From an uncultured Bacillota bacterium (lineage in GTDB: Bacteria > Bacillota_I > Bacilli_A > Erysipelotrichales > Erysipelotrichaceae): a stretch of DNA of 33,265 nt. The stretch lies in the NCBI GenBank assembly GCA_949298975.1, contig CASFYR010000046.1, forward strand, positions 1 through 33,265, in the 5' to 3' direction. The first letter of the stretch is position 1, and the number at the start of each line of letters is the position of its first letter. A model generated the notes under the pieces. That model had not been told where the DNA came from. It searched no databases and saw only the letters and a list, made by a program, of their open reading frames with translations. This document shows, piece after piece, positions 29,551 to 33,265 of this stretch. Made by a program: the position numbers and the translations under genes.

Positions 29551-31708
29551 TATGACATTGCTGATGGAAGATAAGATTGAAAGCATCGAGGGAAGTTTCA
29601 CTTATTGTATATATAAGTCTTTTAATTACGGCGTTTATCGCTTTAAAGAAAAAAGCGGCGATGTTTTGATTGTCACCGGTAATATTCAGGATGTGGATAA
29701 GGAAGCGGAATATATCCTTTATGGCTGTTATGTCGACCATCCCAAGTATGGTATTCAATTCAATGTCAGCGGCATCAGCAAACAGCTCCCGTCTTCATAC
29801 GAAGGAATTATCGCTTATCTTTCCAGTGATCTTTTTAAAGGGATCGGAATAAAAAAAGCCCAAAAGATCGCCGACCGCTATGGGCTTGATACATTAAGGA
29901 TCTTAAGAGATGATGCCGATGTTTTAAAAGAGCTTGATTTTAAGGAAAAAGACATTAATACGATCAAAGAAGTATTAAACAGCAATCTTTTGTACGAAGA
30001 AAGTTACTATTTTTTGATGGAAGTTGGTCTGGGCAATGATGATATCAGGCGTTTGATCAATTTTTATAAAGAAAATACGGAATTTGTCCTTAAGAGTAAT
30101 CCGTATCAGCCGTATTTTGATATCAGTTATATCGGTTTTCGCAAGTGCGAATTGTTAGCCCAAAGAATTGGCTTTGATTTGAGCAGCAAAGAGCGTTATT
30201 GTGCTCTGTTGGCATATCTGACAGCCGAGATGTCATTTAAAAGCGGTAATACTTATTTCTCCTATGCCGAAATAAAAAGAGCATTTTACGAATATGAAGG
30301 TGACAAAGGTGATTTTGCTGAAGCGCTGGCTTTTGCGCTTGCCGAAAAGACTGTTTATGAAGATACCGATCGCTTTTATAATTACATTCAATATCGTTCA
30401 GAACAGAATATCGCATCTTTTTTGTACCAGAACAATGTTGAAGATATATATGATCATGAACGGCTAACTGCAATTATGAATGACCAGCTACAGCAGGAAG
30501 GCATAAGATATAACGATCAGCAAAAAGCAGCGATCGTTAATTTCTTCAAATATAAGATATCACTTTTGGTCGGCGGACCGGGAACCGGCAAGACGACAGT
30601 GGTGAAAGCCTTGAGCAATTGTATGCGGCAGATGTATCCGGCTTACGAAATTCATATTGTTGCCCCGACCGGCCGGGCGGCTAAACGGATCAGTGAACTC
30701 TGCGGCGTTTCTTCTTCTACCATTCATTCACTGTTGAAATGGGATAAAGAAACGAATACTTTTTCCTATAATGCCGATAATCCTTTACTTTTGGAAGTAT
30801 TGATTATTGATGAGTTTTCAATGGTGGACAGTTGGCTTTTTGCCCGTTTGATCGAGGCTTTAGCCAATGTTAAGAAGATCTGCATTATTGGCGACGACAA
30901 TCAATTGCCAAGCGTTGGCGCCGGCAACCTGTTAAAAGATATCCTCAAAAGCGACCGTTTTCCTCTGGTGCGGCTTAATACGATTTTTCGTCAGGAAGGG
31001 CAAAGCGATATCATCGCTTTATCGGCCGATATTTTAAATGATACGATCGATTTTGCCAAATATGGTCATGATGTATACTTTATCGACCAAAAAGCGGTCG
31101 ATCCCCGTCAAAAGATCGTCAGTCTGATTGGCGAGTATCTAGCTTATGGCTATGCGATCAATGATATCCAGGTTTTATCACCGATGTATAAAGGAGGGCT
31201 GGGTATTGATAGCTTGAATATTGTTTTACAGAACATCTTCAATCCTTTTGACGGACAGAAAAAAGAATTCCGGACCAAATTTAAAGTGTACCGGGTCGGC
31301 GATAAGATCTTGCAATTAAAAAATCAAAGCAATGACGATGTATATAACGGCGATATCGGTGAGATTGTCGATATGGAAGATGACCCGTTTGCCATCGTGG
31401 CGGTTTTTGATGATATGTATGTCGAATACACCCGGGATGAAATCGTCAATATGGCGCTGGCTTATTGTATATCCGTGCATAAAGCGCAAGGCAGCGAATA
31501 TCCGGTCGTTATCATGGCCGTTTCTTCAGCGCATAATATTATGCTTAATAAGAATCTGCTCTATACCGCTGTTTCAAGAGCATCAAGCCGACTGTTTATT
31601 GTCGGAGACAAAGAAGCTTTTATCAACGGCAGCCGACGAAAGATGACTGTACGCAAAACATCTTTGGATATTTATATCAATGAACTTTATAACGAGCATA
31701 GTTTGTGA
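29543..31708 (+). CDS. recD2: RecD2 helicase (RecD-like ATP-dependent DNA helicase)
   Basis: SF1B 5'-3' helicase of 721 residues. The N-terminal region has an OB-like part and a HhH-type GIGIKKAQKIADRYG (about 99-113). Walker A is GGPGTGKT (344-351), followed by DEF in VLIIDEFSMVDSW, GDDNQLPSVGAGNLLKD, NTIFRQEGQ, and motif V/VI-like YCISVHKAQGSEYPVV and LLYTAVSRASSRLFIVGD. RecD2 lacks the RecBC partners and acts in DNA repair and replication-fork maintenance in Firmicutes. Two possible starts exist, ATG 29543 and ATG 29552; the first overlaps mnmA and has no strong ribosome binding site. alaS starts 38 bases downstream. Confidence 0.96.
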   Translation: MNNMTLLMEDKIESIEGSFTYCIYKSFNYGVYRFKEKSGDVLIVTGNIQDVDKEAEYILYGCYVDHPKYGIQFNVSGISKQLPSSYEGIIAYLSSDLFKGIGIKKAQKIADRYGLDTLRILRDDADVLKELDFKEKDINTIKEVLNSNLLYEESYYFLMEVGLGNDDIRRLINFYKENTEFVLKSNPYQPYFDISYIGFRKCELLAQRIGFDLSSKERYCALLAYLTAEMSFKSGNTYFSYAEIKRAFYEYEGDKGDFAEALAFALAEKTVYEDTDRFYNYIQYRSEQNIASFLYQNNVEDIYDHERLTAIMNDQLQQEGIRYNDQQKAAIVNFFKYKISLLVGGPGTGKTTVVKALSNCMRQMYPAYEIHIVAPTGRAAKRISELCGVSSSTIHSLLKWDKETNTFSYNADNPLLLEVLIIDEFSMVDSWLFARLIEALANVKKICIIGDDNQLPSVGAGNLLKDILKSDRFPLVRLNTIFRQEGQSDIIALSADILNDTIDFAKYGHDVYFIDQKAVDPRQKIVSLIGEYLAYGYAINDIQVLSPMYKGGLGIDSLNIVLQNIFNPFDGQKKEFRTKFKVYRVGDKILQLKNQSNDDVYNGDIGEIVDMEDDPFAIVAVFDDMYVEYTRDEIVNMALAYCISVHKAQGSEYPVVIMAVSSAHNIMLNKNLLYTAVSRASSRLFIVGDKEAFINGSRRKMTVRKTSLDIYINELYNEHSL

Positions 31709-31746
31709 TAAAATAATGCTTGTTTAGTTAAGATGAGGGAATTAGT

Positions 31747-33265
31747 ATGAAAAATTTAACCGGCAATGAAGTCCGAAAGATGTTTTTGGATTTCTTTGCA
31801 TCAAAAGGACATATGGTAGAACCGGGAGCCAGTCTGATCCCGGTCAATGATCCGACTCTGCTTTGGATCAACGCCGGAGTTGCGGCGCTTAAAAAATATT
31901 TTGACGGTCGGGAAAAACCGCGTTCGAACCGGATCTGTAACGCACAAAAGTCAATCAGGACGAATGATATCGAAAACGTTGGCCGGACGGCCCGTCATCA
32001 CACTTTCTTTGAGATGCTGGGCAATTTTTCGATCGGCGATTACTTTAAAGAGGATGCCCTTAAATTTGCGTGGGAATTTTTGACCAGCCCAGAGTGGATC
32101 GGCATTCCTAAAGAGAAACTTTATATTACCGTTTATACCGATGATGATGAAGCTTACCGGATCTGGACAGAGGAAATCGGAGTTGATCCGAAACATATTC
32201 TTAAGACTTATGATAATTTCTGGCAGATCGGCGAGGGTCCAAGCGGACCGGATTCAGAAATCTTTTATGATCGCGGGGAAAAGTATGACCCTGAACATTT
32301 AGGAGAAAGAGCTTTTTTTGAAGAGCTGGACAATGATCGTTATGTTGAAGTTTGGAACATTGTCTTTTCGCAATATGATGCCAAAGAAGGGGTCGATCGC
32401 AAAGATTTTAAGGAGTTGCCGCAAAAGAATATCGATACCGGCATGGGTCTTGAACGATTGGTCGCTTTGATTCAGGATGGCGAAACTAATTTTGATACCG
32501 ATCTGTTTTTACCGATCATCCGACAGACGGAAAAATATGCTAAAAAACCATACAGCGGTGAGGATAGAATGGCATATCGCGTTATAGCCGACCATATCCG
32601 GACGGTTACTTTTGCTTTGAGTGACGGGGCAGTATTCTCCAATGAGGGCCGGGGCTATGTTTTAAGACGGGTTTTACGCCGGGCCAGCCGCTATGCCCGT
32701 ACCATCGGCATTAATAAGGCTTTTATGTTTGAATTAGTTGATACCGTCGCTGATATCATGCATGATTTTTATCCTTATCTGCAGGAAAAGAAAGATTTTG
32801 TAAAAAAACTGATCAAAAAAGAAGAAGAAATGTTTTTGCAGACTTTGAATAACGGGGAAAAGCTTTTAAGCGAAGAGCTGGCCAAAGTCAAGAATAATAC
32901 TTTAAGCGGCGATGTGATCTTTAAGCTTTACGATACCTACGGTTTCCCTAAAGAGATCACTGTGGAAGTAGCTAATGAGAAAGGCATTGCTTGCGATCTG
33001 ACCGGGTTTGAAAACTGCATGCAAAGACAAAAAGAAATGGCCCGTCAGGCACGCAATGTTGCCGAATCTATGCATAATCAGTCGGAAGATCTTTTGAATT
33101 TTGATGCCGATTTTACTTTTACCGGTTATGAAAAATATGAAGATGAAGGTATCGTTACCGGACTTTTTAAAGACGGTAAAAAGATTGCGGTCAGCGAGGA
33201 TCAATACGATGTCGTGTTAGACTCGACATGTTTTTATGCTGAAAGCGGCGGTCAGTGTGCTGATA
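31747..33265 (+). CDS. alaS: Alanyl-tRNA synthetase, partial at the window end
   Basis: It charges tRNA-Ala. The first 506 residues are present; the rest runs off the window. Class II core motifs include CNAQKSIRTNDIENVGRTARHHTFFEMLGNFSIGDYFK, DNFWQIGEGPSGPDSEIFYDRG, and the VWNIVFSQYD and LPQKNIDTGMGLERLVALIQ regions. YRVIADHIRTVTFALSDGAVFSNEGRGYVLRRVLRRASRYA is the tRNA-recognition helical start. FYAESGGQCAD at the very end is the opening of the editing domain; its HxxxH zinc motif is not in view. GAGGGAATTAGT lies before ATG 31747. Likely co-transcribed with recD2, as in other Firmicutes, though the 38-base gap could contain a weak promoter. Confidence 0.96.
   Translation, partial: MKNLTGNEVRKMFLDFFASKGHMVEPGASLIPVNDPTLLWINAGVAALKKYFDGREKPRSNRICNAQKSIRTNDIENVGRTARHHTFFEMLGNFSIGDYFKEDALKFAWEFLTSPEWIGIPKEKLYITVYTDDDEAYRIWTEEIGVDPKHILKTYDNFWQIGEGPSGPDSEIFYDRGEKYDPEHLGERAFFEELDNDRYVEVWNIVFSQYDAKEGVDRKDFKELPQKNIDTGMGLERLVALIQDGETNFDTDLFLPIIRQTEKYAKKPYSGEDRMAYRVIADHIRTVTFALSDGAVFSNEGRGYVLRRVLRRASRYARTIGINKAFMFELVDTVADIMHDFYPYLQEKKDFVKKLIKKEEEMFLQTLNNGEKLLSEELAKVKNNTLSGDVIFKLYDTYGFPKEITVEVANEKGIACDLTGFENCMQRQKEMARQARNVAESMHNQSEDLLNFDADFTFTGYEKYEDEGIVTGLFKDGKKIAVSEDQYDVVLDSTCFYAESGGQCAD

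Noticed and set aside
1-33265. CRISPR arrays, insertion sequences, prophage, tRNA or rRNA genes
   Set aside because: No regular direct repeats with spacers, transposase or integrase motifs, or tRNA cloverleaf sequences were seen on either strand.

Overview
The window is a gene-dense stretch of a low-to-moderate GC Firmicutes chromosome with no rRNA, tRNA, CRISPR array or insertion sequence that I can see. TGA is used as a normal stop (feoB, recD2, uvrC), so the genetic code is standard. Two T-box leaders, Spx, RNase HIII, MutS2, RecD2, a ComK-like protein, and a MnmA with the NNDTLGNP insert typical of Erysipelotrichia/Mollicutes relatives point to an Erysipelotrichia-like member of the Firmicutes. 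This placement is an inference; no marker in the window settles it.

Layout. (1) 1-1865: the end of a SUF iron-sulfur operon (sufU, sufB) closed by a strong terminator. (2) 1873-5471: an accessory stretch of small regulators. It holds a MarR-HAD-flavin split-barrel operon with overlapping genes, a TetR regulator, an unrecognised 161-aa protein, and a two-gene membrane protein/XRE operon whose -35 box sits in a perfect palindrome. (3) 5493-8463: a threonine T-box, a ThrRS lacking the TGS domain, and an orphan ABC-type solute-binding protein overlapping its end. (4) 8470-10973: feoA-feoB-small Cys-rich protein, driven by a consensus promoter flanked by two matching GTTAG-N6-CTAAC inverted repeats. 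(5) 10974-14645: a decayed small lipoprotein, then a LysR regulator divergent from FMN reductase, Cys-nucleophile hydrolase and carboxymuconolactone-decarboxylase/cupin genes. The last two look like one fusion gene split by a frameshift. (6) 14663-17952: proS divergent from an IMP dehydrogenase of the unusual Tritrichomonas foetus type. (7) 18074-24501: rnhC divergent from cvpA-mutS2-uvrC-small membrane protein, then a ComK-like gene whose start lies in a terminator hairpin, and a convergent small gene. (8) 24585-26646: rmuC-yitT. (9) 26655-27889: trpS with its own T-box, on the minus strand. (10) 27906-33265: spx-mnmA-recD2-alaS, with alaS running off the window.

Themes. Translation supply is prominent: ThrRS, ProRS, TrpRS and AlaRS, with tRNA-sensing leaders on two of them, plus MnmA for tRNA thiolation. 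DNA repair and recombination is the second theme: MutS2, UvrC, RmuC, RecD2 and RNase HIII. Redox and metal handling is the third: SUF, Feo, Spx and the LysR cassette. Several genes (rmuC, rnhC, possibly comK) have a -10 element so close to the start codon that leaderless transcripts are likely. I did not find one large novel system. The best leads are the eukaryote-like IMPDH, the truncated ComK, the Cys-tailed Spx, the Smr domain with altered motif residues in MutS2, the split decarboxylase/cupin and the operator architectures.
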